The notes under the pieces were generated by a model that saw only the letters and a list, made by a program, of their open reading frames with translations, did no database searches and was not told the DNA's origin. Shown here piece by piece: positions 1-7,422 of a stretch of 13,994 nt of DNA. Origin of the DNA: Opitutales bacterium UBA7389 (GTDB taxonomy: Bacteria; Verrucomicrobiota; Verrucomicrobiia; Opitutales; Opitutaceae); the NCBI GenBank assembly GCA_002474325.1, contig DKNL01000224.1, positions 1-13,994 on the forward strand, read 5' to 3'. How positions within the stretch are numbered: position 1 is the stretch's first letter; each line of letters opens with the position of its first letter. The position numbers and the translations under genes are program-made.

Positions 1-1259
1 GTTCTAAAATCGACGTTGTATTGCATGCTATTGCGGCTTACTCGAGCGTCCTCCGCAAGATCTGGATAGAGTCCGTAATACTGGTTTCCAGCTACCTGAC
101 CACCCATGATAAACAGGGTCTCCGCTGCCCCATGGTCGGTTCCGTAGCTCCCGTTTTGAATCACTTTACGGCCGAATTCACTGAAGGTCAGAATGACTAC
201 TCGATCCCAATTACCTTGGGCCTTCATCTCGTCAACGAAGGCCCCAAGAGACCCATTCAAGGTTTGGAGCAAGTCGAAATGGCGACCATTTAATGGGCCG
301 TCCTCGAGCACCTGATTGTTGTGGGTATCGTAGCCACCCTGGCGAGCGTAGTAGACTGATGTGTCGCTTCGACCTTTGATGAGCTGAGCGATGACTTTTA
401 AGCTGTTGGCCAACCCATTACTGGGCCAATCGGGATTGATTAGATTACCGCCGCGCTCCATCGCCAACTGAACGCTTTCCGTACTAATCATGGCGCTGTG
501 AGCGGAACGCTGGACGTAAGCTAGGGTATCATTCTCTTCACTTACCCCATCGTCCGTCTCATGATCGAGTCCGATAAGGTTTCGATAGAGCCCTTCGAGC
601 GATTTTTCCCGTCCCAGTGTTTGCTTGTCCCGCCAATTGAAGAATTGCGGGTTCTGAAATGTCACGGATGGACTAGTCGCTGCATCACTCTTGAATGCGA
701 ATGTTGGGCGGCGGTTGATGTAAATCCCGGTTGTGGAGCCACATCCATCGCATTGATTATCCAAATAGCGTCCAATCCAGCCGTCTTTTGGCATGCCGTT
801 AGGCTCTGCGGAATGCCAGTAGTCGAAGGATTTGAAGTGAGAAAGGTTGGGGTTTGGATACCCAACACCATTGATGATACCGAGCTCTCCATCATCCCAC
901 ATTTCCTTGAATCTAGTTAGGTTAGGATGGAGGGCTAGCGACTCATTTTTGCCGGTGACACTAGGGCCATCTTGGTCCGTGATTTGCAGTATATTGTGCT
1001 CTGTCCCAAGCCTAATTTCCGGTCGTGCGCCGCGGTATATGGGATTAGTATATGGAATTAGCGTGTTCAGCGTATCGTTGCCACCAGCCATCTCCATTAA
1101 AAGAATGATTGGGCCTTCTCCGCCTTGAGACGGAAGGCTTTGGGCCCGGGCGTCCAGATTGAAAAGCGTCTGCTGAATGAAGCCAGGCAATGTCATTGAC
1201 GCGGTCGCTCCCCAAATGGATTTGGAAACGAAGTCTCTTCTGTTCAATTTTGTATTCAT
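1..1259 (-). CDS. DUF1501 family protein with Tat signal (3' end outside window)
   Basis: I translated this by hand from an ATG at 1259: 419 codons are open to the window edge, so the C-terminus is missing. Residues 1-40 look like a twin-arginine export signal: RRDF at 7-10, then a mildly hydrophobic stretch and an Ala-rich end (DARAQ). DUF1501 hallmarks follow in order: MEMAGGNDTLNTLIPY (55-70), the GYPNPNLSHFKS region (133-144), GGYDTH (308-313), TFSEFGR (358-364) and GTDHGAAETLFIMGG (373-387). The Asp/His pattern (GGND, DTH, TDHG) fits the alkaline-phosphatase-like fold to which I recall the family being assigned; no substrate is known to me. It lies 25 bp downstream of the DUF1800 gene, with a weak AAAGA in front of the ATG, so the two are probably one transcript. 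DUF1800/DUF1501 pairs are common in planctomycetes and verrucomicrobia. The family call is firm; the function is unknown. Confidence 0.93.
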   Translation of the reverse strand, partial: MNTKLNRRDFVSKSIWGATASMTLPGFIQQTLFNLDARAQSLPSQGGEGPIILLMEMAGGNDTLNTLIPYTNPIYRGARPEIRLGTEHNILQITDQDGPSVTGKNESLALHPNLTRFKEMWDDGELGIINGVGYPNPNLSHFKSFDYWHSAEPNGMPKDGWIGRYLDNQCDGCGSTTGIYINRRPTFAFKSDAATSPSVTFQNPQFFNWRDKQTLGREKSLEGLYRNLIGLDHETDDGVSEENDTLAYVQRSAHSAMISTESVQLAMERGGNLINPDWPSNGLANSLKVIAQLIKGRSDTSVYYARQGGYDTHNNQVLEDGPLNGRHFDLLQTLNGSLGAFVDEMKAQGNWDRVVILTFSEFGRKVIQNGSYGTDHGAAETLFIMGGQVAGNQYYGLYPDLAEDARVSRNSMQYNVDFR

Positions 1260-1284
1260 ATCTTTTTTGCGTCTTCGGATTTGG

Positions 1285-2889
1285 CTATTGCGTCTGATAC
1301 TCAGGCAGAGCGAGAACTAGCCGAGCGAGTTCTCTAACTCCCTCTAGTTCTCCGAGTTCGTCGCTGACAGAAGAATACCGATCCAAAAGCGTTCTCACTT
1401 GGCTCTTGCGAAGCTCTCGATTTGGTATGAATCGTTGTCTCAAGTTTTCCAATAGGATTGGAAATTTCTCTATTCTTCGCAATTCTTTTGGGGCGATAAC
1501 ATTCCAATCGACATCCGGAAAATCGTCCATGGAGTTACGAGTTCTCCCGGTCGTGAAGACCTGGTAGTTGTGATGGGTAAACACGCTCGGCATATTCATG
1601 CGGAACACCATCGCGCCAGTTGCCAGCCATGTGTTCCCAGGACCCTCTGGCTCTGGCCAACCAGCGATGCTAGGAGGTAAATGCACTTCGTACCCCAGCT
1701 GTTGCATAACGTCCTCCATGGCATCTCTCGTCGGAAGAGTTACTCCCAACTGATTCGCCAAGCAAACGAAGTAGTCTCCGGCGTCCTTGATTTGGGCATT
1801 CACAACCGACTCGTCATAAAACTCCTCGCTCAAAAACAGGTCTTTCAGAAACGGTCGAATCTCGTAGCCGTGATCGTCGCGCAATTTACTGGCCAATGCT
1901 GCCAAAAGTTCTTTGGAAGGTTTTGGCGAAGCGAAATATCTCCAAAGTTTCCAGCTAAGATGCTTTGCACAGCGGTCTGTATCGAATATGACATCAATAA
2001 TGTCATCCCCATCGATGATAGGGTTGCCCTCAGGCGTTGTCTCGTAACCGTAAAAAGGCCCCTTCGTATTTCTGTCTTGGTTCCCCCGATTTTGCCATAC
2101 GCTTGCCGGGGGAAGTGGTGGATTTTGATCCCCTGCGGGGTTATTGTAACGGTTCTCGTCGGGGAAGTAGCGGAAACCGTAGACTTTTCGGCCTGTAAAG
2201 GCATCGGCTGCCACAGCTACATCCTCCTCGGAGTACTCGGGATCATCAGAATACTCGCCCCCTATACCCATCGCAAACAATTCCAGTAACTCGCGGCCGA
2301 AATTCTCGTTCACGTTTCCTCGGTTGCTCCGGTACAGATCGAGAGTCCGGATCATCCCGACGGACCATGAAACGTGATTAACCAAAGTCTTAAAATTCCC
2401 GTAATGGCCGGGAGGCACTAGCCTCTCATCCCCTTCGAAGGGAACATCCTCACCCACCAAATCACCAGCTGCATGCCTTCGTAGTGTCTCGGTGTAACGG
2501 AACATGCCGATCCACCGATAATACTGCCCTATAGTTTGGGAATCGACAGCAAAGTGGTCGATGAAAAACTTCAGAAGTTTCGAGGCTAGCGGCTGGCTAC
2601 GAAGCAGCAACTTGAAATACCATCGAAGATACTCCCTACGGCGAACGCCCTGATTAGCGAAAGTCTCGCCATTCGGATCGACTTCAGATTGCATCCAATC
2701 TGGCCAAGGAAGACTGGACCAGTCCTCGCTGGTTTCGAGAAGCGAGTCGACAGCCGCTTCGATCCCTTGCTCTTTTCCGAGCTGATAAAAGACTTCTTGT
2801 TCTTCGGGAGATCCCCCGTAACCGGCCCGTTGCAGCAAGTGCGTCGCATTGCGGCGGGACCAGGATTCTTGAGGCAGTGGATTAAGCAT
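1285..2889 (-). CDS. DUF1800 domain-containing protein
   Basis: This is a 534-residue protein from the ATG at 2889. An in-frame TTG three codons upstream (2898) is possible, but ATG is preferred; neither has a clear Shine-Dalgarno site. DUF1800 landmarks: an N-terminal HLLQRAGYGGSPEE (residues 17-30), KLLKFFIDHFAV (105-116), NENFGRELLELFAMG (194-208), then an acidic YSEEDVAVAADAFTGRK segment. A CAKHLSWKLWRYFA helix, FLKDLFLSEEFYDE and a PPSIAGWPEPEGPGNTWL motif follow in the C-terminal half. No Sec or Tat signal is visible at the N-terminus, unlike its partner. The molecular role of DUF1800 is not established. The downstream DUF1501 gene begins 25 bp after the stop, which suggests joint expression and perhaps a joint, envelope-related job. 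Family assignment is confident; any function would be a guess. Confidence 0.9.
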   Translation of the reverse strand: MLNPLPQESWSRRNATHLLQRAGYGGSPEEQEVFYQLGKEQGIEAAVDSLLETSEDWSSLPWPDWMQSEVDPNGETFANQGVRRREYLRWYFKLLLRSQPLASKLLKFFIDHFAVDSQTIGQYYRWIGMFRYTETLRRHAAGDLVGEDVPFEGDERLVPPGHYGNFKTLVNHVSWSVGMIRTLDLYRSNRGNVNENFGRELLELFAMGIGGEYSDDPEYSEEDVAVAADAFTGRKVYGFRYFPDENRYNNPAGDQNPPLPPASVWQNRGNQDRNTKGPFYGYETTPEGNPIIDGDDIIDVIFDTDRCAKHLSWKLWRYFASPKPSKELLAALASKLRDDHGYEIRPFLKDLFLSEEFYDESVVNAQIKDAGDYFVCLANQLGVTLPTRDAMEDVMQQLGYEVHLPPSIAGWPEPEGPGNTWLATGAMVFRMNMPSVFTHHNYQVFTTGRTRNSMDDFPDVDWNVIAPKELRRIEKFPILLENLRQRFIPNRELRKSQVRTLLDRYSSVSDELGELEGVRELARLVLALPEYQTQ

Positions 2890-3354
2890 GGTAAGCAAGA
2901 TAGGATTTGGAGTTTGTCCTCTAATCGGCTTAACCAGCGGCGAGGATTAGCCAGTGATTTATTTAGCCATTTGTTCTAGGGAAATTCCGGAGTATTTGAT
3001 CGGCGGAAAACCTAATACGCAATTACGAGGTTTTTCGGTTTCGATTTAATCAATCGAGTTTTGTTTGGCTCGAAAACTGTGACCTCAAAACGATGGGTTT
3101 GTTAAGTTGTATGTTAGGGAATGTGATGGTTATCGGTGTGTAAAGAGACAATTGCGAAAAACCTACAAATGCTGGACTTTTGACGGTGAATTTTAGTAGC
3201 AGATGGCTGACGAGTCAGGGATATGGTTCAGAGCCCTTTTGTTGAGGTTTGGTTCCCTTGCTCTGGGATAGATTTGTAAGGAAATTGGCGACATCAGCGG
3301 AAGATAGCTGATTTAAGTGGACGCATTCGGGTTCTGGGGGTTTAGCGTAGGATT
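2890..3354. other. 465-bp divergent intergenic region, no gene seen
   Basis: This region separates the minus-strand DUF1800 unit from the plus-strand xdhC-mocA unit, so promoters for both must lie here. It is more AT-rich than the flanking genes. I found no convincing ORF, RNA gene or clear sigma-70 promoter. Two weak secondary-structure candidates exist: TCGATT/AATCGA around 3041-3057, and CAGAGC/GCTCTG at 3229-3265 in the xdhC leader. Both are short enough to be chance. No molybdenum-cofactor riboswitch was recognised, although its conserved structure is hard to exclude by eye. Confidence 0.6.
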
Positions 3355-4380
3355 GTGCAGGAGATTTGGCCGCAGCTAAGAGATTGGGTAAAAAAGGGCA
3401 CCCAGTTTGCAACCGCAACCGTTGTTCAAGCTTCACGTCCCTCGCCGCGGGGAATCGGTTCCGTCTTAGCGGTACGCTGGGATGGCGAAGCGTTCATTGG
3501 TTCGGTTAGTGCAGGATGCGTAGAAAGCGAAGTCATAGAGGCCGCCAAGGCGTGTATGAAGGATGGGAAAACGCGCTGGCTGAGGTTTGGCCCAGAGAAT
3601 GGATTTCCATGGGAGGTCGCCTTATCGTGCGGAGGTAGGATTGTTGTTAGAGTAGAGCCGTTCGCGGGGCAGACGGATGCTAAGCTCGGTGTGATATTGG
3701 CAAGTGGTCTTGACTGTCGAGAACGAGCTCTGCTGTTGAGCTATGACGGAGCCCATTGTCTGATTTCAAAGGATGGGATAGTCCATCAGGAAAAATCTGG
3801 TTTGCCGCTGGCCTTAATTACCGCTGCCCAGGCTCATATCCGATCCGGTGGCTCGACTGAAGAAATAGACTGGGGAAACTCCAAAGCGTTATTTCGAGTC
3901 TTGGATTGTCCACACAGATTGTTTGTTGTTGGGGCGGCCCACATAGCGATTCATCTGGTAAGTTTTGCCCGCGTCCTCGGATATGAAACGGTGGTCATCG
4001 ATCCAAGGGATGCGTACGCTCGGCGGGAACGCTTTCCGAATCCGCCTGACTCTCTCGTCTGCCAGTGGCCTGAAGAGGCCTTGAAAGGCTTCCAAATCGC
4101 TCCTTCAGATGCGGTAGCGGCGATGACTCATGACCCGAAAATCGATGATCAAGCGCTTTCAATTTTCCTGAGCAGCGAGGCGGAATACATAGGGGCGCTG
4201 GGAAGTAGGAAGAGCCATGCGGCTAGATTGAAGCGACTGGGTGAGCTTGGATTCGAAGAAGAGGCACTGGGGCGAATACGTGCCCCGATCGGATTGGATA
4301 TCAATAGCGAAACCCCCTCTGAGATTGCCCTGAGCGTTATGTCAGAGATCGTCCAGTGCCGAAATGTCTCGCGCAAATGA
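3355..4380 (+). CDS. xdhC: XdhC family molybdenum hydroxylase maturation factor
   Basis: XdhC proteins bind molybdenum cofactor, promote its sulfuration and hand it to xanthine-dehydrogenase-type enzymes in the cytoplasm. This 341-residue protein has both family domains. The N-terminal XdhC/CoxI domain includes SPRGIGSVLAV (about 29-39), SVSAGCVESEVIE (about 50-62) and a CGG turn near residue 92. The C-terminal Rossmann domain starts near residue 189 with LFVVGAAHIAIHL, continues through VVIDPRDAYARRERFPN, MTHDPKIDDQAL and YIGALGSRKSHAARLKRL, and ends with RIRAPIGLDINSETPSEIALS. The usual GAR of the APIGLDIGA(R)TP motif is NSE here, a mild deviation. The start is a GTG at 3355: an in-frame stop lies just upstream (3343-3345), and a closely spaced AGGA precedes it. 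It overlaps mocA by 4 bp. A CoxI-like role for another molybdenum hydroxylase cannot be excluded. Confidence 0.92.
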   Translation: MQEIWPQLRDWVKKGTQFATATVVQASRPSPRGIGSVLAVRWDGEAFIGSVSAGCVESEVIEAAKACMKDGKTRWLRFGPENGFPWEVALSCGGRIVVRVEPFAGQTDAKLGVILASGLDCRERALLLSYDGAHCLISKDGIVHQEKSGLPLALITAAQAHIRSGGSTEEIDWGNSKALFRVLDCPHRLFVVGAAHIAIHLVSFARVLGYETVVIDPRDAYARRERFPNPPDSLVCQWPEEALKGFQIAPSDAVAAMTHDPKIDDQALSIFLSSEAEYIGALGSRKSHAARLKRLGELGFEEEALGRIRAPIGLDINSETPSEIALSVMSEIVQCRNVSRK

Positions 4381-4970
4381 TGCACCCTTTTCGATTGGCC
4401 ACCATTATTCTGGCTGCGGGCCAGTCAACACGAATGGGTAGCATCAACAAATTGCTCATGCGAATCGAAGGGCGACCAATGATTCAGAGGGTGCTAGACG
4501 CGGCAATTGAAGCGGCTTCAACCGATATCTATGTGGTTACGGGATTCGAACGTGAGCGTATCGAGTCGTGTTTGAGTGAATACGCCGTCAACTTCGTTCA
4601 CAACGAGTCATTCCGGGATGGTATGGGAAAAACGATCGCTGAAGGCGTAAAGGCTATTTCTGATCAGCTTTTCGATGGGGCGATGATCCTGTTGGGTGAT
4701 CTGCCCTATTTGAGAGCGGATACAGTGATAGCTGTTGCTGAGAGTTTCGCAGAACACGAAGGTCGAAAGATCGTTATACCTACATATGAAAGCGATCCCG
4801 GCCATCCGGTCGTATTTCCAAAGACATTTTTCGATGAGCTTACCCAGTTATCAGGCGACAGGGGAGCTAGAGAGGCATGTGCGATGCATCAATCCAGGGT
4901 TACCCGACTTGAGGTGGAGGATCCGGGTGGAACCCGAGATTTGGATACACTGCCAACGAAGTTCAGCTAA
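4377..4970 (+). CDS. mocA: MocA-type molybdenum cofactor cytidylyltransferase (NTP transferase)
   Basis: The predicted reaction is CTP plus Mo-molybdopterin to molybdopterin cytosine dinucleotide, the cofactor form used by many xanthine-oxidase-family hydroxylases. Evidence is an N-terminal nucleotide-binding signature LAAGQSTRMG (residues 12-21) followed by KLLMRIEGRPMIQRVL, VVTGFERERI, VNFVHNESFRDGM, MILLGDLPYLRADT and a C-terminal GHPVVFPKTFFDELTQLSGDRGARE. The final DPGGTRDLDT matches the usual metal-proximal tail of the family. From the ATG at 4377 the product is 197 residues, the normal size. This start overlaps the xdhC stop (ATGA) and suggests translational coupling; GTG at 4356 or ATG at 4380 are alternatives. 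A MobA-like guanylyltransferase is less likely, given the xdhC partner and the FFDEL..LSGD.GAR motif. Specificity for CTP over GTP is inferred from family and context. Confidence 0.88.
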   Translation: MMHPFRLATIILAAGQSTRMGSINKLLMRIEGRPMIQRVLDAAIEAASTDIYVVTGFERERIESCLSEYAVNFVHNESFRDGMGKTIAEGVKAISDQLFDGAMILLGDLPYLRADTVIAVAESFAEHEGRKIVIPTYESDPGHPVVFPKTFFDELTQLSGDRGAREACAMHQSRVTRLEVEDPGGTRDLDTLPTKFS

Positions 4971-5009
4971 AACTTAGCTCTGCCCCCGAACGATCCGGAA
5001 GCGATAACC

Positions 5010-6512
5010 TTAGGCGTCTATTTGGGGACGATTCGGATCTGGCCAGTCTATATGGAAAGACTTCCCGCGCTCTTGGTCGACGCGTTCGTAAGTATGGGCA
5101 CCGAAATAGTCGCGTTGCCCTTGCAGCAGGTTGGCGGGAAGTCGCTCGCTGCGGTAGCTGTCGTAGTAGGCTAGTGAAGACATGAAGGTTGGAATAGCGA
5201 TTCCACTTTGAGCGGCGGCAGCAACGACTTTTCGCCAGTTCGATTGGCAGCGATCGATCTCCCCATTAAAGTAAGGATCGAGCAAGAGATTGGCCAGATT
5301 TGAGTCCCGTTGATAGGCCTCGTAGATCTTCTGCAAGAAGGCTGCCCGAATAATGCACCCACCACGGAAAATCATGGAAATAGCTCCAAAATCCAACTTC
5401 CATTCGTACTCTTTTTGGGCGGCCCTCATCAGTTGAAATCCTTGTGCATAAGAGCAAATCTTGGAACAATAGAGGGCGTCGTGAATAGCTTCGATGAAAG
5501 CTGACTTGTCGCCATCGAAGGCGTCAAATACGGGCTGGATTATTTTTGAGGCTTCAACGCGTTCCTCTTTTATTGCACTCAAGAATCGGGCGAATACGGC
5601 TTCGGCGATGGATGGAGCTGGAATACCCATGTCCAAGGCGTTAACGGAGGTCCATTTGCCAGTCCCTTTCTGTCCTGCGGTGTCTAGTACTACGTCTACG
5701 AATGGTTGACCGGTGGCTGGATCTCTCTGCTGCAAAATATCCGCTGTTATCTCGATAAGAAAGGAGTCGAGGACTCCTTGGTTCCAATCGCTGAATACAG
5801 TGCTCATTTCTTTGGGATCCATGCCCAGCAGCTTGCCCATCAGTGCGTAGGCCTCGCAGATCATTTGCATGTCGCCGTACTCGATCCCGTTATGAATCAT
5901 CTTCACGTAGTGCCCCGCCCCATTTTCACCTATGTAGGTCGTACAGGTTACCCCCCCAGTGACAGGTCTGCCGGGAGCGGCGCCTTCAATTGGCTTCCCC
6001 GTTTCGGCGTCGACCTTGGCGGCGATCGCTTCCCATATTGGCTTCAATTCTTCCCAAGCGGACTCTTTGCCACCGGGCATTAAAGATGGGCCAAATCTAG
6101 CCCCTTCTTCGCCGCCAGATACTCCAGAGCCAACAAAACGGAACCCTTTCTCGTTCAGATCTTTTTCGCGCCGGATCGTATCCGTCCAAAGAGCGTTACC
6201 GCCGTCTATTATGATATCATCGAGATCGAGGAGCGGAAGAAGTCCTTCGATAACGGCATCAGTCGCTCTACCTGCCTGGACTAGAATGATGATCTTTCTC
6301 GGGCGCTTTATGGATTGAACGAACTCTTCGATCGATTGAGCTCCGAAGAGGCCACCAGGAGTGTCTTGGTTTTCCGAAACGAAGGCATCGGTCTTCGAGG
6401 TAGTTCGGTTGTAGACCGAAATACGAAAGTCGTGGTCGGCTATGTTCAAAGCGAGGTTTTGACCCATGACCGCTAGGCCTACGAGTCCGATATCCGATTT
6501 GGCTTCTGACAT
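5010..6512 (-). CDS. gnd: 6-phosphogluconate dehydrogenase, decarboxylating
   Basis: This enzyme oxidises and decarboxylates 6-phosphogluconate to ribulose 5-phosphate with NADP+, in the oxidative pentose phosphate pathway in the cytosol. The 500-residue protein has the coenzyme-binding GLAVMGQNL (12-20), IIDGGNALWTDT (101-112), GSGVSGGEEGARFGPSLMPGG (128-148) and YVKMIHNGIEYGD (202-214), with the catalytic Lys204 and Glu211. It also has the family signature LDTAGQKGTGKWT (277-289), CSYAQGFQLM and the C-terminal FGAHTYERVDQERG. Compared with E. coli Gnd (468 residues, from memory) there is an insertion of about 18 residues around 170-190, just before TTYIGENGAGH, and the tail reads FHIDWPD where HTNW is usual. 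All catalytic motifs are intact. It is convergent with mocA (39 bp apart) and has no strong Shine-Dalgarno site. No functional link to the Moco genes is evident. Confidence 0.97.
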   Translation of the reverse strand: MSEAKSDIGLVGLAVMGQNLALNIADHDFRISVYNRTTSKTDAFVSENQDTPGGLFGAQSIEEFVQSIKRPRKIIILVQAGRATDAVIEGLLPLLDLDDIIIDGGNALWTDTIRREKDLNEKGFRFVGSGVSGGEEGARFGPSLMPGGKESAWEELKPIWEAIAAKVDAETGKPIEGAAPGRPVTGGVTCTTYIGENGAGHYVKMIHNGIEYGDMQMICEAYALMGKLLGMDPKEMSTVFSDWNQGVLDSFLIEITADILQQRDPATGQPFVDVVLDTAGQKGTGKWTSVNALDMGIPAPSIAEAVFARFLSAIKEERVEASKIIQPVFDAFDGDKSAFIEAIHDALYCSKICSYAQGFQLMRAAQKEYEWKLDFGAISMIFRGGCIIRAAFLQKIYEAYQRDSNLANLLLDPYFNGEIDRCQSNWRKVVAAAAQSGIAIPTFMSSLAYYDSYRSERLPANLLQGQRDYFGAHTYERVDQERGKSFHIDWPDPNRPQIDA

Positions 6513-6588
6513 TAGTAAATTTGTATTGAAGAGCGGCCATCTAACGGCGAGGGAATGGTGCCATCAAGCCTGAACAACATGATCCGCT

Positions 6589-6616
6589 ATTTTACCGCTT
6601 TAAGGGGGATTGTAAA
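6589..6616 (-). promoter_or_regulatory. Candidate sigma-70 promoter of gnd
   Basis: On the minus strand TTTACA (5 of 6 matches to the -35 consensus, at 6611-6616) and TAAAAT (5 of 6 matches to the -10, at 6589-6594) are separated by 16 bp. Transcription would begin near 6582, leaving an untranslated leader of about 70 nt before the gnd ATG at 6512. This is the best-matching promoter I found by eye in the window. Promoter consensus in this phylum is assumed, not shown. Confidence 0.4.
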
Positions 6617-6740
6617 CACGCCGAAGACTGTGGATCTAGTCCGTTAGCCGCCAGACGCTAGCCGAAAAATCGACTTAACATTTCCTGGGCAGCAAAGGGG
6701 CGATAGCATCTCGGGTTCATTGCGATAGTAGACCCAGTTC

Positions 6741-6872
6741 ATGCAAATCATGACTCAGGTGGTGCTGATAGTCGGATACATGACCAACTCGGGCAGCTTG
6801 TTGAAGGTCCTGAAGACCGAAGACGCGAATAGAGCCCCGATCACTCCCAAGGCGTATGGAAACCAGGGTTGA
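6741..6872 (+). pseudogene. Possible relic of a small membrane protein gene
   Basis: A 43-codon ORF starts at ATG 6741 and ends at TGA 6870. It begins with a hydrophobic stretch (MTQVVLIVGYMTNSGSLLKV) followed by a basic/acidic KTEDANRAPITPKAYGNQG. The pattern of a short membrane helix, then a KVLKT-like basic turn and a Pro-containing segment is faintly like the first repeat of SemiSWEET/PQ-loop transporters. Reading past the TGA as an eroded Trp codon gives only about 12 more codons (LYKGYSDSN...). It has no Shine-Dalgarno site and no close neighbour on the same strand. A chance ORF in non-coding DNA is equally likely. Confidence 0.15.
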
Positions 6873-6977
6873 CTGTATAAGGGCTATAGCGATTCGAATA
6901 GCCGTTCCTCGTAGAGCATCGTTTTAGTGTTAGTTTCCGAGAGGTCCTAACGGACTTTATTATCCAAACTTAAATGC

Positions 6978-7415
6978 TTATGCTAGGCTACCCTTAGCAC
7001 AGTTTACCCACTGATCCGGGCCGTGTTCGTAGCTCTCCCGTTTCCAAATGGGAACGCGGTCCTTAATCTCATCGATAATGTACCGGCAACCGTCGAAAGC
7101 GGGTCCCCGATGGGCGGAACTGGCACCCACCCATACGGCAACATCGCCAATATCGAGCAAACCGATCCTGTGGATAGCCGCCGCCCCGGCAATTTCGAAT
7201 CGGTCTAGAGCTTCGGCAATTATCCGATCGCCTTCCTTTTCCGCCAATACTTTGTAGGCAGAATATTCCAATGCCTGTACGGATGCACCCTCGTTGTGGT
7301 TTCGCACCCAGCCTTCGAATGAAGTGTAGGCACCCGCGATTTCGCTCTGCAGTTCTAACCGCAATTTGTCGGGCTCGATGGCGATCTCAGAAATTTGAAA
7401 GCGATTCAGTTCCAT
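6978..7415 (-). CDS. moaE: Molybdopterin synthase catalytic subunit MoaE
   Basis: MoaE, as a dimer with two MoaD subunits, transfers sulfur from the MoaD C-terminal thiocarboxylate to cyclic pyranopterin monophosphate to make molybdopterin. The ATG at 7415 gives 145 residues, the normal family length, beginning MELNRFQISEI. An upstream in-frame start at 7502 would add 29 unsupported residues that lie inside moaD. Conserved positions are all present: FEGWVRN (Arg38), AHRG (102-105, His-Arg pair), DEIKDRVPIWKRE with Lys118 and Lys125 at the places of the E. coli active-site lysines, and the Trp136 tail. It starts 7 bp after the moaD stop; the ribosome binding site is provided by the last codons of moaD. 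It is the last gene of the moeA-moaC-moaD-moaE series. Confidence 0.96.
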   Translation of the reverse strand: MELNRFQISEIAIEPDKLRLELQSEIAGAYTSFEGWVRNHNEGASVQALEYSAYKVLAEKEGDRIIAEALDRFEIAGAAAIHRIGLLDIGDVAVWVGASSAHRGPAFDGCRYIIDEIKDRVPIWKRESYEHGPDQWVNCAKGSLA

Positions 7416-7422
7416 AATAGCC

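Larger units (their letters stand above)
6513..6977. other. 465-bp intergenic region between moaE 3' end and gnd 5' end
   Basis: This holds the gnd leader and a candidate gnd promoter (6589-6616), and further right the region downstream of moaE. The middle contains a 43-codon plus-strand ORF (6741-6872), listed separately as a possible relic. There is an imperfect tandem 9-mer, CGTTAGCCG and CGCTAGCCG (6642-6650 and 6656-6664), and a 6-bp inverted repeat GGCTAT/ATAGCC (6882-6903). None of these amounts to a convincing terminator for moaE. No RNA gene was recognised. Confidence 0.6.

Noticed and set aside
1681..2289. A 202-codon plus-strand open frame inside the DUF1800 gene
   Set aside because: It is antisense to conserved DUF1800 motifs, and its composition is that of a reverse-frame shadow.
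3041..3057. TCGATT/AATCGA inverted repeat upstream of the DUF1800 unit as an operator
   Set aside because: A 6-bp repeat with a short loop is expected by chance about once in a gap of this size.
3100..3354. A molybdenum-cofactor riboswitch in the xdhC leader
   Set aside because: I could not match the conserved core of the Moco RNA motif; only a weak CAGAGC/GCTCTG stem is visible.
3215..3436. A 73-codon minus-strand ORF overlapping the xdhC start
   Set aside because: It has no family resemblance, it overlaps the conserved xdhC N-terminus and there is no coding-like pattern in the part outside xdhC.
4965..4979. AGCTAA/TTAGCT hairpin at the mocA stop as a terminator between mocA and gnd
   Set aside because: The stem is AT-rich, the loop is three bases and no T-run follows on either strand.
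6882..6903. GGCTAT/ATAGCC hairpin as the moaE terminator
   Set aside because: It lies about 75 bp beyond the stop, has only 6 pairs with a 10-nt loop and is not followed by a T-run on the minus strand.
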